Source of the DNA: Strigamia acuminata | Lineage: Eukaryota > Arthropoda > Chilopoda > Geophilomorpha > Linotaeniidae | DNA length: 64,000 nt | Reading direction: 5' to 3' | Assembly: GCA_949358305.1 (NCBI GenBank) | Contig: OX442314.1 | Location: 14,997,060 to 15,061,059, forward strand | Shown: one piece after another, positions 47,601 through 54,900 of the stretch | Position numbering within the stretch: the first letter of the stretch is position 1 | Layout: each line of letters starts with the position of its first letter | Notes under the pieces: generated by a model | What the model saw: the letters and a program-made list of their open reading frames with translations, nothing else | What the model was told of the DNA's origin: nothing | The model's database searches: none | Position numbers and translations under genes: made by a program

Positions 47601-48963
47601 TTTTATTTATTTGTTGCGGAATAAATGGGATTTTTTTTTTTTATAAAAAAAATTCAGGTAAAATTAGCTCGTGGTGAATGGAAGATTGAAATCACATGGT
47701 TTCCGTTCGTGTTGGATTTGGTCCAATTTTTTAACACGAAAGAAATTAAAAGAGTTATTAATAATTAATTAATATTTGCTTTGAATATTTTTTTGGAACG
47801 TTCGAAAGTTTTGGTTCAATTTTAACTGATAATCTTAAATTTATTGCCTTTGTTTTCTAGATGGAAGATAAAGAGAGAGAGAGAGAGAGTTGTAAAGTTC
47901 GTTTTTTAAAGGTGGCAGGTCAGTCAGCTTAGCAATCTGTTCGCACACAAGTTGCACATTTGAACTCAAATCGCATTTTTTTGCCCAACTGCTGCAAACT
48001 AAAATATATACACACTATATAAGGAAAAAAAAAAGCTAAGCTAAATCTGCGATTTGCAGATGTTGCGGTTTTATTTATTGTTTATTCTTTTGTTTTTTAA
48101 TATAAAAATGTGCAACATTCTTACACCGCCAGCAAATGTTTGGGATTGTTTTTAATTTAAAAATTAAACATTCGGACTCGGTGTTACTGGGGTTGTGTTC
48201 TGGTCATGACGACATTGCTCCGCCGCACTGGTAATTTGCCAAGGGAAAATGCAAAGCCGTTTGCTATTCATTTCTGCACAGTTCTTTTCTCATTTCGGGC
48301 GTAAAGGAGAGGGCTTGGAATGTACAAGAGCTGCGAACAACTTGGGGCTATGCACGTGCACTGACACGGAACTAGCGTGCGTGCGAAATTATTTGGACGC
48401 ACATGTTATGTGTGCTCCGAATGTTTGCAGAGCAGTCGTGGACAACGTCCATCAGATTGGACGTGCGTAAAGGGTATGTGCGATGTGATATGTCACGTAT
48501 ATAGATGTGTTGAAAGAATGTTGTTGTACAAGGAGGTAAATTAAATTTTGTGTGACATATTGTTCCTTTGGGTGATGTCGGATAACAAGGAGAGAGCAAA
48601 AAGTTTGGTGTACTGCAACTCATTTACCGTTCTGCTCCCAGGGGTGACATTTCTATACTCTAGATTCTAGAAAAAAGGGATGTGTATAAGGAAAAAATTG
48701 TTTTCTATTTATTTCCTTATCTGTTTGCGTTGATGTGTTTTTTTTTTGGTTTTTTTTTCTTGGGGATTTTTTGTGTGGTTTCTTTTCTTATTTCATTTTT
48801 CCGGCGAGGATTAGATGTTACAGCTAATGTGCAATTTGGGAAAATGTGAAATAAATTAAAATTTTGATTATTTTTTTTTTCTTTGTTTTATTTTGTTGCA
48901 GATGGCAAGTTCCCATACATTCTCAAGTTGTGCTTCTCGTCTTCAGGGCCTCGTGGAATGTGA
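2564..48963 (+). CDS. hnRNP L / smooth family RNA-binding protein, 3' twelve exons (partial gene)
   Basis: Twelve exons join without a frame break: 2564-2636, 3516-3601, 6095-6191, 8362-8425, 17954-18022, 24834-25011, 25942-26146, 34807-34928, 40113-40317, 46169-46229, 46615-46719 and 48902-48963 (TGA at 48961). They encode 441 residues. In order these are RRM2 (about residues 6-85), a conserved post-RRM2 segment with WDYTNPNL (99-106), a linker rich in Gly, Tyr, Pro and Gln (107-230), RRM3 (about 232-305) and RRM4 (about 348-436). Family hallmarks include HGADIYSGCCTLKIEYAK, VYGLNHEKINADRIFNLFCL and SGLLEW. Proteins of this family are nuclear, bind CA-rich RNA and regulate splicing and mRNA stability. 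That role is inferred from family membership. RRM1 and the N-terminus must lie upstream. Whether it is the orthologue of HNRNPL, HNRNPLL or insect smooth cannot be settled here. All introns are GT-AG except the second. Confidence 0.95.
2637..3515 (+). other. Intron, GT-AG
   Basis: This 879-nt intron runs from GTGAGT to TTTTTAG. I see no gene or repeat in it beyond AT-rich DNA. Confidence 0.85.
3516..3601 (+). CDS. hnRNP L-like exon: RRM2 middle, ends at an AT-AC donor
   Basis: It begins in phase 0 and encodes DVIHTICSPSGQVLRVVIF followed by KKNGVQAMVE, the helix-1 to beta-3/RNP1 part of RRM2. The last codon (GA|G) is split after two bases. No GT donor near this end gives a usable frame. Read as GT-AG the frame would run into a stop at once, whereas ending at 3601 before ATATCCTTT joins perfectly to the next exon. 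Confidence 0.93.
3602..3610 (+). promoter_or_regulatory. U12 5' splice site (ATATCCTTT)
   Basis: This is an exact nine-base match to the AT-AC class 5' splice site recognised by U11 and U12 snRNPs, placed directly after the split GA| codon. Confidence 0.9.
6078..6094 (+). promoter_or_regulatory. U12 branch point (TCCTTAAT) and AC 3' splice site
   Basis: TCCTTAAT differs from the consensus TCCTTAAC at the last base. The likely branch adenosine is at 6083 or 6084 and the intron ends ...TTTAC at 6094. A normal AG acceptor at 6107-6108 (GTGTAG) would delete residues and break the RRM2 register, so AC is the better call. Confidence 0.85.
6095..6191 (+). CDS. hnRNP L-like exon: end of RRM2
   Basis: It completes the split Glu codon and encodes residues 54-85. 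FDGVESAKRAKQSLHG is helix 2 of RRM2, and ADIYSGCCTLKIEYAK is the very conserved beta-4 segment of hnRNP L proteins. The donor is GTGAGT at 6192, phase 0. Confidence 0.95.
6192..8361 (+). other. Intron, GT-AG
   Basis: This 2,170-nt intron is AT-rich with poly-T tracts near 7138-7166. Open frames at 7569-7823 and 8035-8262 are low-complexity T-rich translations with no family resemblance. No gene is supported. Confidence 0.8.
8362..8425 (+). CDS. hnRNP L-like exon: post-RRM2 conserved segment
   Basis: It encodes residues 86-106 (PSRLNVYKNDTESWDYTNPN and L), corresponding to the family segment PTRLNVFKND..WDYTNPNL. The donor is GTAAGTAA. If this donor is not used, the frame stops six bases into the intron (TAA at 8431-8433), so intron retention would truncate the protein after RRM2. 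It ends in phase 1. Confidence 0.94.
10351..10402. repeat. AT-rich inverted repeat
   Basis: Two 12-nt arms of alternating A/T (TTAATATATATA and its complement) flank a short TGTATATGG-like spacer. The segment can form a hairpin but is low complexity. Confidence 0.5.
11168..11460. repeat. TA-rich simple repeats
   Basis: Runs of (TA)n and (TATG)n-like sequence occur at about 11,172-11,210 and 11,395-11,460, separated by AT-rich DNA. These are ordinary microsatellites. Confidence 0.7.
12282..12625. mobile_element. MITE-like palindromic element, about 344 bp
   Basis: The ends are inverted repeats of about 20 nt: TTTTACCGATTAAGAGTCGC on the left, and on the right, read in reverse complement, TTTTCGCGATTAAGAGCCGC. 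Inside, the block AAGAGCCGCNCTCGA recurs several times in both orientations. Around 12,352-12,383 is a near-perfect palindrome centred on CCGCGG. Its GC-rich blocks stand out from the AT-rich intron. There is no coding capacity. I cannot identify the parent transposon family, and the target-site duplication is unclear because the flanks are TATATA-like. Confidence 0.7.
12360..12377. repeat. Perfect 18-bp palindrome
   Basis: TAATAGCCGCGGCTATTA is its own reverse complement. With one unpaired base the symmetry extends outward to CTCGAA on both sides. It sits inside the MITE-like element. Confidence 0.85.
17954..18022 (+). CDS. hnRNP L-like exon: linker start
   Basis: The exon completes AAT (Asn) with the preceding phase-1 base and encodes residues 108-129, including ERPGPLLQEPRFGSAPTPY. 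The PxLL.(E/D)PRFG motif is familiar in the linker after RRM2 of invertebrate hnRNP L proteins. The acceptor is ATACAG and the donor GTAAGT at 18,023. It ends in phase 1. Confidence 0.9.
18023..24833 (+). other. Intron (6.8 kb) with a candidate poison exon
   Basis: AT-rich intron with long T tracts (19,618-19,648) and a candidate frame-breaking exon at 24,242-24,303, described separately. A more GC-balanced stretch at 21,080-21,300 has overlapping open frames that I cannot assign to a family. Confidence 0.8.
24242..24303 (+). other. Candidate alternative (poison) exon, 62 nt
   Basis: This short, strikingly GC-rich block lies in AT-rich intron. It is preceded by CTGACAG and followed by GTAAAA. 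If spliced after the 17,954-18,022 exon (phase 1) it reads into TAG at 24,256-24,258, and its length is not a multiple of three. Inclusion would therefore cause truncation and probably nonsense-mediated decay. In another frame it is open and encodes a helical stretch (AADVASARAARDELEELNA), so it could instead be a fragment of a different coding sequence. No polypyrimidine tract is obvious before it. Autoregulatory poison exons are known in human HNRNPL and HNRNPLL. Relevance here is inference. Confidence 0.4.
24834..25011 (+). CDS. hnRNP L-like exon: Gly/Tyr/Pro/Gln-rich linker
   Basis: Acceptor TATAG and donor GTAAGG at 25,012. The split Arg codon joins the 18,022 exon directly to NDQNRGPPGSYGTPERAEPY. 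The exon encodes residues 131-188 of the low-complexity linker between RRM2 and RRM3, rich in Tyr, Gly, Gln, Pro and Ser (for example GRFAQQYSPYQQDHYCPPQ). It matches in character the Gly/Pro/Tyr-rich linker of vertebrate hnRNP L. It ends in phase 2. Confidence 0.92.
25012..25941 (+). other. Intron, GT-AG
   Basis: This 930-nt AT-rich intron ends in a tandem NAGNAG acceptor (TAGCAG, 25,936-25,941). No other feature was seen. Confidence 0.85.
25936..25941 (+). promoter_or_regulatory. NAGNAG tandem acceptor (TAGCAG)
   Basis: Using the first AG starts the exon at 25,939 and adds one Ser codon. Using the second starts it at 25,942. Both keep the frame, so the two isoforms would differ by one residue in the linker. 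Confidence 0.7.
25942..26146 (+). CDS. hnRNP L-like exon: linker end and first half of RRM3
   Basis: It encodes residues 190-257: a Ser/Gly-rich linker (YNSRSENYDGRSSEGPTGPT), then the RRM3 start AVMMVYGLNHEKINADRIFN and LFCLYGNVVR. The RNP2-like VMMVYGL and the helix-1 segment NLFCLYGNV are near identical to the family pattern. The donor is GTAAGT, phase 0. Confidence 0.96.
26640..26900. repeat. Self-similar segment with GAAATGCATT and TGTATTACGAAATGC motifs
   Basis: TGTATTACGAAATGC occurs twice (about 26,767 and 26,827), and related AATGCATT blocks recur. The outer parts contain roughly complementary ATTACATTGCAATGTA-like and GTACTGTATTGTAAT-like stretches. It may be an old MITE or degenerate tandem repeat, directly abutting the hAT MITE. 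Confidence 0.45.
26906..26913. repeat. Target-site duplication, left copy (GTAATTAT)
   Basis: Identical to 27,515-27,522 across the 601-bp element. Confidence 0.85.
26914..27514. mobile_element. hAT-type MITE, 601 bp
   Basis: The element is flanked by perfect 8-bp direct repeats GTAATTAT (26,906-26,913 and 27,515-27,522). Its termini are inverted repeats beginning GGGG. Left reads GGGGACGCACACCTAGCGCG and right, reverse-complemented, GGGGCGTGTCATCTAGCGCG, both followed by ACA. Subterminal GCGAC blocks recur on both sides. An 8-bp duplication with short inverted repeats fits the hAT superfamily. There is no transposase frame, so it would depend on another copy. It lies wholly in an intron. 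Confidence 0.85.
27515..27522. repeat. Target-site duplication, right copy (GTAATTAT)
   Basis: Identical to 26,906-26,913. Confidence 0.85.
29119..29231 (+). rRNA. 5S rRNA-like gene, possibly divergent or pseudogene
   Basis: The segment contains the 5S internal promoter elements in order: a box-A-like AGAAGTTAAGCAG (29,161-29,173), an intermediate-element-like TGGATCGG (29,194-29,201), and a box-C-like CTGGGAATACC (29,209-29,219). The 5' ACGGC (29,122) can pair with the 3' GCTGT (29,224-29,228) as helix I. A six-T run (29,228-29,233) fits an RNA polymerase III terminator. The span between the helix I strands is about five bases shorter than in human 5S, and the 5' third is divergent. It may therefore be a variant gene, a pseudogene or the head of a 5S-derived SINE. 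It is a single copy in an intron, in the same orientation as the host gene. Confidence 0.7.
29228..29233 (+). terminator. Pol III-type T-run after 5S-like gene
   Basis: Six consecutive T residues directly follow the helix I 3' strand. Confidence 0.6.
29370..29700. repeat. ATATATT-rich low-complexity repeat with (AT)n and G-run
   Basis: Many copies of ATATATT(C/T) and GTATATT occur, with an (AT)n core near 29,490-29,514 and an A8G9-like run near 29,610-29,624. Short GTGGGTGT-like sequence lies in inverted orientation near both edges, so this could be a decayed transposon, but the evidence is weak. Confidence 0.5.
32989..33085 (+). mobile_element. hAT-like transposon terminus (remnant)
   Basis: The block starts CAGTGATTTTCGAATTGGAG and continues with a GACCC..GGGTCCGCGAGCG segment. 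This is the recognisable style of the ends of many animal hAT elements (CAGTG(G/A)TTCTCAAACT..GTCCGCGGACCCC). I could not find the matching opposite end or target duplication nearby, so it is probably a fragment. Confidence 0.45.
34807..34928 (+). CDS. hnRNP L-like exon: second half of RRM3
   Basis: It encodes residues 258-297: VKFLKSKEGCAMVQMGDG then AAVERAIQNLNNSVFFGNKM and QL. GCAMVQM is the RNP1-like strand and RAIQNLNN helix 2, as in hnRNP L RRM3 (KFMKSKPGAAMVEM). Donor GTAAGT at 34,929, phase 2. Confidence 0.96.
34929..40112 (+). other. Intron (5.2 kb) with a C/T-rich tract and candidate microexon
   Basis: AT-rich intron. A very long C/T tract (38,180-38,246) ending in CCAG and followed 28 nt later by GTGAGT is listed separately. 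No gene is supported. The frames at 35,000-35,480 and 37,145-37,525 have no family resemblance. Confidence 0.8.
38248..38275 (+). other. Candidate 28-nt cryptic or poison microexon
   Basis: A roughly 60-nt almost pure C/T tract (CCTCCTCCTCC and TCTCTC blocks) ends in CAG at 38,245-38,247. A strong donor GTGAGT begins at 38,276. Spliced after 34,928 (phase 2) the 28 nt would be open but would shift the frame before the 40,113 exon. The C/T tract is also a typical PTB/hnRNP binding platform. There is no direct support for use. Confidence 0.3.
40113..40317 (+). CDS. hnRNP L-like exon: RRM3-RRM4 linker and RRM4 start
   Basis: The exon completes a Gly codon and encodes residues 299-366. FSKQAFLNDVQQPFELPDGS and PSFKDFMGNRNNRFTNPEAA correspond to the family (V/F)SKQ....LPDGS.SFKDF..(S/N)RNNRF..PE. 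Then comes KNRIQPPSKVLHFFNTPSGI, which begins RRM4 with VLHFFNTP as beta-1. Donor GTATGA at 40,318, phase 0. An extended T-rich tract precedes the acceptor. Confidence 0.97.
40318..46168 (+). other. Intron (5.9 kb)
   Basis: AT-rich intron with ATT repeats (41,312-41,332), a CT microsatellite (42,959-42,995) and poly-T tracts. I see no gene or mobile element I can support. Confidence 0.8.
42959..42998. repeat. (CT)n microsatellite
   Basis: CTCTCTCT runs interrupted by TTT. Confidence 0.8.
46169..46229 (+). CDS. hnRNP L-like exon: RRM4 helix 1 to beta-2
   Basis: Residues 367-386, QVFEEQGVNPPKSVKMFASK, correspond to the family (F/I)..(E/D).GV..P.SVK.F. Acceptor TTTGCAG, donor GTAAGT, ends in phase 1. 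Confidence 0.95.
46230..46614 (+). other. Short intron (385 nt)
   Basis: GT-AG. No other feature was seen. Confidence 0.85.
46615..46719 (+). CDS. hnRNP L-like exon: RRM4 RNP1 and helix 2
   Basis: It completes AAT (Asn) and encodes residues 388-421: QQAERSSSGLLEWDNISEAL then EALVTTNHTPIPNP. ERSSSGLLEW is a hallmark of hnRNP L RRM4. Donor GTAAGT at 46,720, phase 1. Confidence 0.97.
46720..48901 (+). other. Last intron (2.2 kb)
   Basis: It holds an (AG)n repeat (46,952-46,974) and a shorter GA run (47,874-47,889), otherwise AT-rich DNA. Open frames here, such as 48,249-48,470, have no family resemblance. Confidence 0.8.
46952..46980. repeat. (AG)n microsatellite
   Basis: About eleven AG units followed by AAAAG. 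A second, shorter GA run lies at 47,874-47,889. Confidence 0.8.
48902..48963 (+). CDS. hnRNP L-like terminal coding exon
   Basis: It encodes GKFPYILKLCFSSSGPRGM and TGA at 48,961-48,963. The segment (Y/F)PY.LKLCFS closes RRM4 in all hnRNP L proteins, and the short tail after it is normal for the family. Acceptor GTTGCAG. Confidence 0.96.
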
Positions 48964-50475
48964 TAGGCTCAGGCTATCTCTTGTGCCGTTTGACTAAGTG
49001 AGCACGTGGCAAAATGGCCCATTTATTATCCATCCATCAGCAGGGACTTGCATGCTATGTACCCCTTTTATTTTGTTTTTATTTTTATTTTTGTTTTTTT
49101 TAATTTTTGTTTTTATTTGGTTGATTTCACCGAATACTTGTTTAGCTCATTGAACACATCCATGTTTCCATTTAGTGTGATATTTGTTTTTCAGTTATCG
49201 TTTAAAGAAAATCATATCGTGTCATTTTTAAGTATATTCATTAATTCAATATACTATTATTATTTTTTCTTGTTTGAGTTTTTATCTTTGTTTATATTTT
49301 GGTTCGGTGCGAACAAAAGTCGGCCTGTAATGTGTACGGAGGGAATATTGTTCTCTCCATATATATATAAAAATATAAACTTGAGAAAACTGTTACAAAA
49401 AAATTTGTTAATTGTATTGTCATCATTTATAATCTTCCATTGTATATCATCCATTTTATCCCGAAAACTTCCCAACCCAGGTTGATGAAATATGATTTCC
49501 TCATTCAATTTTCATCAAAAGCTGATCAGAATTGAGTTGTTTGAACGTAGAGCAGTGGCTTGCTTTTTGCTTCTTAAATTCTCATTTGTGGATTGTTTAA
49601 TTTCGTGTTGTTTTTATTTTTATATTTGAATTTGATTTCCGTTTAAGTAGTGTAGGTAGATTATGTGAAAGCAAATTTCAATTCACATCGAAAAGGCTTT
49701 TTCTTTTTCGTTTAATTTTTTTAAAAAATCATTATTTGACGCTTTATTCTTCTTCTTTTTTTTTCTGCTTGGCTTATAATATTATTGCTTCGCTCTCTCT
49801 TGGTGATGTGTTCACAGTTCTGTAGATTAATTCTTTCGGTAATTATTAAGGCAGATAGAATTAACAGCTGGGTGAATCAAAAAAAATTTGCAGACGTGCT
49901 TTTTGGTAATGGTATAGGGATTAAGCGATTTTTTTCCCTTGGATTTGTAACATTTTTTTTCTGTCAGTCTTTGAGAAATTGAATGGAAATGCACTTTTTG
50001 AAATTAAAATTTTTCTGTATAAAAAAAAATTCAAATAAAAAATATAAAAAGAAAAAAGTTTTTGATCAGAACTCTGTAATAGTAGAACATATGTACAGCA
50101 GCTGAATATTATTAATTAATTATTATTGGAATATATTATAATACTGAAATAACATCACTCATTCTCTTTTATTTGCTATCATATCATTATTTGTAATATT
50201 AAAAGTTAAAGATAATGACATTCCCTATTAAGAAAAGGAGAAAATAAAAATATTCTCACTTCCCAACAATCCTTTCCTAATCCTATTCCTTATTTCATTT
50301 TTTCGAATTGCCGACAGATGAAATATAAAATTGAATGGCAGTCAATTGACTTGAACGTATTGGTTGAATTGGTTGAATGTGTATCTGATTATGAAATGTC
50401 ATTTTCTGCCTTCATGTTATGTTATTGACCATTGTATCTGTCAGACCAATAAAAAATATTTGAGGACGAGGAAAT
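48964..50475 (+). other. Probable 3' UTR of hnRNP L-like gene
   Basis: AT-rich non-coding sequence follows the stop. AATAAA hexamers occur at 50,034-50,039, 50,243-50,248 and 50,448-50,453. The last, preceded by TGTA and followed by a T/G-rich stretch, looks the best. This would give a 3' UTR of about 1.5 kb. The long open frame at 49,006-49,485 is a T-rich translation without codon character. Confidence 0.6.
50448..50453 (+). terminator. Candidate poly(A) signal AATAAA of hnRNP L-like gene
   Basis: AATAAA with an upstream TGTA (about 50,434) and a downstream T/G-rich region at about 50,476-50,496. Alternatives are at 50,034 and 50,243. Confidence 0.5.
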
Positions 50476-51225
50476 GTATTTTTCTTTCTTTTCGAATTGA
50501 ATTATTGAGTTCAGTTATTATAGCTGAATCTGTTGTCACTTAACTTATTGGCTCGATACATTTCATTTATTTTTTTTTAAACTCACATCCACATATCGAA
50601 CAGTAGCTTTACTTTTTGTGCAATTCATACATGCAATAATATGTGTCAGCTTGAAGCGATAACAGTTGAAATTCCGCTTGGGAAATTTGTGCTAAAATGG
50701 AATATTCATGAAGGTATACCAGCGTCAAGCCCAACACCGGTTTCTGGAGCAATCAAGTGAGCGTAATAGTTGGAGAGGAGCGAGGTGATGAGCCAAGTAT
50801 GTGTCCTTTTCTTCTTGCTCATATTGATTTGTATTAGACGACAATCCTCCGTTGCAATAAGTGGGTCTTCTAACATGACCAGAGGCACGCTTAATTGGCT
50901 GGAAAAGGGAAAAGCTGGATAGAAGAGGGATTGAGTTGGTTGTAAAAAGATTCCAGTCTTTGCTCCATTGCTTGTGCATTGTGGCGAAAGAGTAAATAGA
51001 GCAGTGGCCAGCCAGTCTTATTCTCAACGATTATGCTCTTTTCAGATGACGCTGGCATGAAATGGACGGAAAATGTATCAAATTCCTAAATTTATCTCGA
51101 GAGAGAGACAAAAAAAGAAAGAAAGAAGAAAGAAAAAAACAATTTCAAACTGCATATTTAAGTAAAGGATTTTAAATTCCACAAAGCTGATTTTAAGCAT
51201 ATCATTATCACGTTAAAGGGCGTTG
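50476..51225. other. Short intergenic space between convergent genes
   Basis: No gene or repeat was recognised apart from a GA-rich stretch (51,099-51,140). The 3' ends of the two convergent genes may overlap if alternative poly(A) sites are used. Confidence 0.5.
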
Positions 51226-51231
51226 TTTATT
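51226..51231 (-). terminator. Candidate poly(A) signal of SPEC3/Stum-like gene
   Basis: AATAAA on the minus strand, about 490 nt after the stop codon. Another lies at 50,566-50,571. The choice is uncertain. Confidence 0.35.
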
Positions 51232-51720
51232 TTCTCTGTAAATATCACTATGAATTAGGGAAATGAGTTGCCTTTGCCCAGCCGTTCTCATCATAACTTG
51301 CTGCCTTATATTATCATTTCCTGGTGATCTTTAAAGTTCACTTGCCGTTCATGATACATCTTGACGTATGTGTGTAAAGTTTAGTTTGCGTTTTTTCAAA
51401 GGAAGCAGGAAAATAGGATACTTTGTGGTCATGATTCATCAAGTATAGATGAGGTTGATGTTAAGACTTTGACGGAACCCTCATTAATATTGTACATCTA
51501 TCTTTTGCGAAACGGACTAGAAACAAAATCAATTTCCGTTTTAATGTCGCTTAGAAAATTGCAGTGATATTAGATTTACAACATGAATACTGGTACGATT
51601 ATTATTTTATAGGTATGATTAATAAAACACGTGTGAATGATTAATGGAATGGAGGAAGGATCAAGGAGAAAATGAATGCATCGTGCTTATTATTAATGAA
51701 TTCATAATTACAGCCAATAT

Positions 51721-51926
51721 TTAACTAGGACAATTAATTGAATGCTGTATTTCATCCCAATTTCGGCCTGTTAACGGTATGGATATGATGGAACTATTGA
51801 AACTACTTTTCATTATTTCAGAGTCTGACGCGTAGTTGTAGAGCGTTTCATCGTTTAATGTTGAGTGATCACTAGGATACGGTGTGGAAGATTGGGAGCT
51901 TGTTGAGTCTTGATCTTCATAATCTT
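51721..51926 (-). CDS. SPEC3/Stum-like exon 3 with stop
   Basis: Acceptor TTGTTGCAG. The exon completes a Glu codon and encodes residues 135-201, a hydrophilic tail (DYEDQDSTSSQSSTPYPSDH then STLNDETLYNYASD) ending NCPS and TAA. The tail has no transmembrane segment and is Ser/Thr/Asp-rich. Support comes from perfect phase and a long open frame rather than recognised motifs. Confidence 0.78.
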
Positions 51927-54900
51927 CTGCAACAAGAAGAAGAAGAAGAATGACATTATAAGACTATGGGACAAAGTTTTGTGTGCTCTGAAATTCAATC
52001 AATAATATTGTGGTGCAATCTGTTGCTGGATGCCAAGCACATTTATGTCAGGATGTCACGAAATCTGTCCCAAGATGAAGTGATCTTTAATGGATGAGCA
52101 AGAAGACGCTTTGATAATCTGTAATGAGCTATGGCGCGTTAAGTAATCTGTGTTCTGACAGTGATGAAGCATCGAGACTTAGGCTAAGACAGAAGCTTTT
52201 GCCAAGCGCAAGCTACGCATGTCAAAGGCAAAAGATGAAGTGGGAAAAACGAAAAGGCGACCGTGTTCCAATCAATTGAACAAATGGCAACAAAGTGTTT
52301 TACTTTGACGCCTTTCTCCAACATTTTATTTGTCATTCTCGTTTGCACTTCTAATTTGAACCCAACTCTTGTGATAGTAGTTAATTAACCCGCTGCTCTT
52401 AGCGTAATGGCGAAAGAAATGGTGAACTACAAGAAAATGCTTTTAAGTCTAACTAAGTGATAGCAGTCACCAATTCTATACCAGTAATTGATTGGCTCGT
52501 GTTGTTGTTTAGTTTTACCTGCAAGAAGCCATAAAATAATTCCCCAAGCGATGCTCCAAAACCAACCGACCAAAAGCCAAGGAATGGTTAGAAATTGGGC
52601 TACGCCCACACTCGTGTTAACCATTATCATCAAACCGTGATTAGGCATTCGACTCTTTCCGACGCACAGAGTGGACCAGCCACTCAGAACCGTTCCTGCA
52701 ATACAATAATAATAATAAATAAATAAATAAATAAATAAAAAAAATTTCTGTCGACAAATCGAAGTTAAATAACAGTATACACGACACAAACACAAACATC
52801 TTCAACCTAGATGACCTAAACTTATTAGAGAATTAGGGATTTCTGCCCGTCTTTTTTTGATCCAGGCTTCTTATCTTCGCTGCATTGTGAGCGTACGATA
52901 GAGGTTCTCTTGTGTTGTCACTTTGATAGCAACGTAATTGGATGGCGTTGAATGAGGGACACAGATGCTGCTTCTTTTTCCTTTCCTTTTCTCTGGTGGT
53001 CCTCTTCTGATTGACTCGACTGATGCCGACTTGTGACATTGGTCTTTTCTCGTTATCTGCGTCTCTTTGCCTTACCTTATTTCTTTTTCAGTTTCATTTT
53101 GTTGGAAGAAAAGATCTTTTTTCGCTTCTATTACATCGTGGGATATGGGATTGAGCGATTAGTATTGCCGCTTGATTAGAAACTAATTTGTTTGCGTTGA
53201 TACTGGTACCAGGATTGTTTGTTTGTCAGTGTTGTATGGGATGGTCATTGCTTGATACAATTTAATTAGTGAAAGGGGAAGTGCAAAGAAAACACCCGGG
53301 AGAGAGAATGAATGGACTGCAAAAGGGCCTCATCTGGTGAGGTGATGAGTGGATGTGACTGAAATGAAAAACAGCAGCAAGGGAGGCCCGTACAAGATAA
53401 GAACACTAAAAATATATATAAAAAGTTTGGAAAAAAGTTGTAAAATTCAATAACACTATCGGAGTATGTTGCTAGAGACATGGCGAGCATATTAAAAAGA
53501 GATTATTGATATAAAAAGTCAAGTTTTGTTATTCGAGACGCCCTATCAATTATACAACATTTGAAAATAAATGTTGTCGTCTTAGGACTTGTCTAATTTT
53601 TAAATAAATAAATAGTACCTTTCAAGAAAAAACACTAGGGGTATGATCACTATATGAAGGCTATGAAGAGAGCCAATCCCCAGACTAATTTTTACTAGTC
53701 TAGCATGCGGTTGCCAAAAAAATTTTACTCCGTTTTTTGCATGTTTGTGTAAGTTTTTCATCGTTTTTTGCCTATTAATTCGCCTTTTATTATGACGAGA
53801 GTTGACCAACCCCAGAAAGGCCGTCCATTGACGCAAGCCGGACCTTTGTCTGTGCCCGAACGGGCCACGCAGGTCCAATTGGCCCATTACGACGGATTCG
53901 ACTGCGGAACCACCTGCGACTGTTTTGAAGGAATTAGATCTTCAATTCTTGATCAAAAGAGGTCTAGAAGTAGGTCTTCCAACCTACTGCCGACCGCTCC
54001 TGCGATGTGTCAAGACGCGCTGCGACTGACCGCGAGATTCTTTTATTTCTGGCCGAATTACGCAGACCATCACCATGCCCCGTCAATCGATTCTGAAAAA
54101 TCATCAAACTGCAAGGCCTATCCTAGGAACGCAAGAGCGAGATCTCCGGACGTGGGGAGGCGTCGAAGGATCTGGCGTCCTTTTCCGACACAGGTTCGGA
54201 AAACGAAAGCTACAACTCGGGGTCCGACCAGTTGTATGCTTCGGACGTAGAGACGAGGTTGCCAGACTCAGGTCTAGGTTAGCCAAACTGTCCAAATCCT
54301 CAAGACATAAAATGGTCGTTTTGAGTTTTGACTCAGAAGAGGACGTTGTGACAAACGTTCCTCTCCTAGCTAAAAAATTGGCAGAAAAAATTGAGGAGAT
54401 TTTGTCACTAAGGTGGTTTTATTCCCTTAAAAACTTTTTGATTTGAGATTAAGTTTCTCTTCTTCTTTTAGTCGTCAGCATCTGATGCCAAGAAGTTCCG
54501 GGACAAGTATCCTCGACCCAGGGACTAAGTTCCATCCCTAAAGCACAAGGAAATGGACGACGTCAAGAGCTACCTTAGCGACAAGAAAACAAATTTTTCA
54601 CCTTTTTGTGAAATTTTTTTTAAAGAATGTGGACTCTTTAGTACTTGGAATTGGAGTTATTGCATCCAGACTTTTTGATGCTGCATTTATGTTTGTTTGT
54701 ATAGTCTTTTTCGGGTAAAGAATTTTGTTGATTTTGCTTCTTTTTAGACCCTTATTTAAATTCAAGATGTTGGAGGCATCTAAGTTATATAGGGCCATTC
54801 TCCACTTCGTCAAAGTAGCCACTTACTCGATTTGCAACGAACGTCGGGCAAACGCAATCCACGGCATTGAGGGAAAAAATTCCAGCCTCCTCTCAAAATT

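Noticed and set aside
49006-49485. 159-codon open frame after the hnRNP L stop
   Set aside because: Phe/Ile-rich translation of a T-rich 3' UTR, with no motif and no splice support.
54104-54295. Minus-strand open frame inside the DIRS gag-like region
   Set aside because: Shadow of the + strand gag-like remnant.
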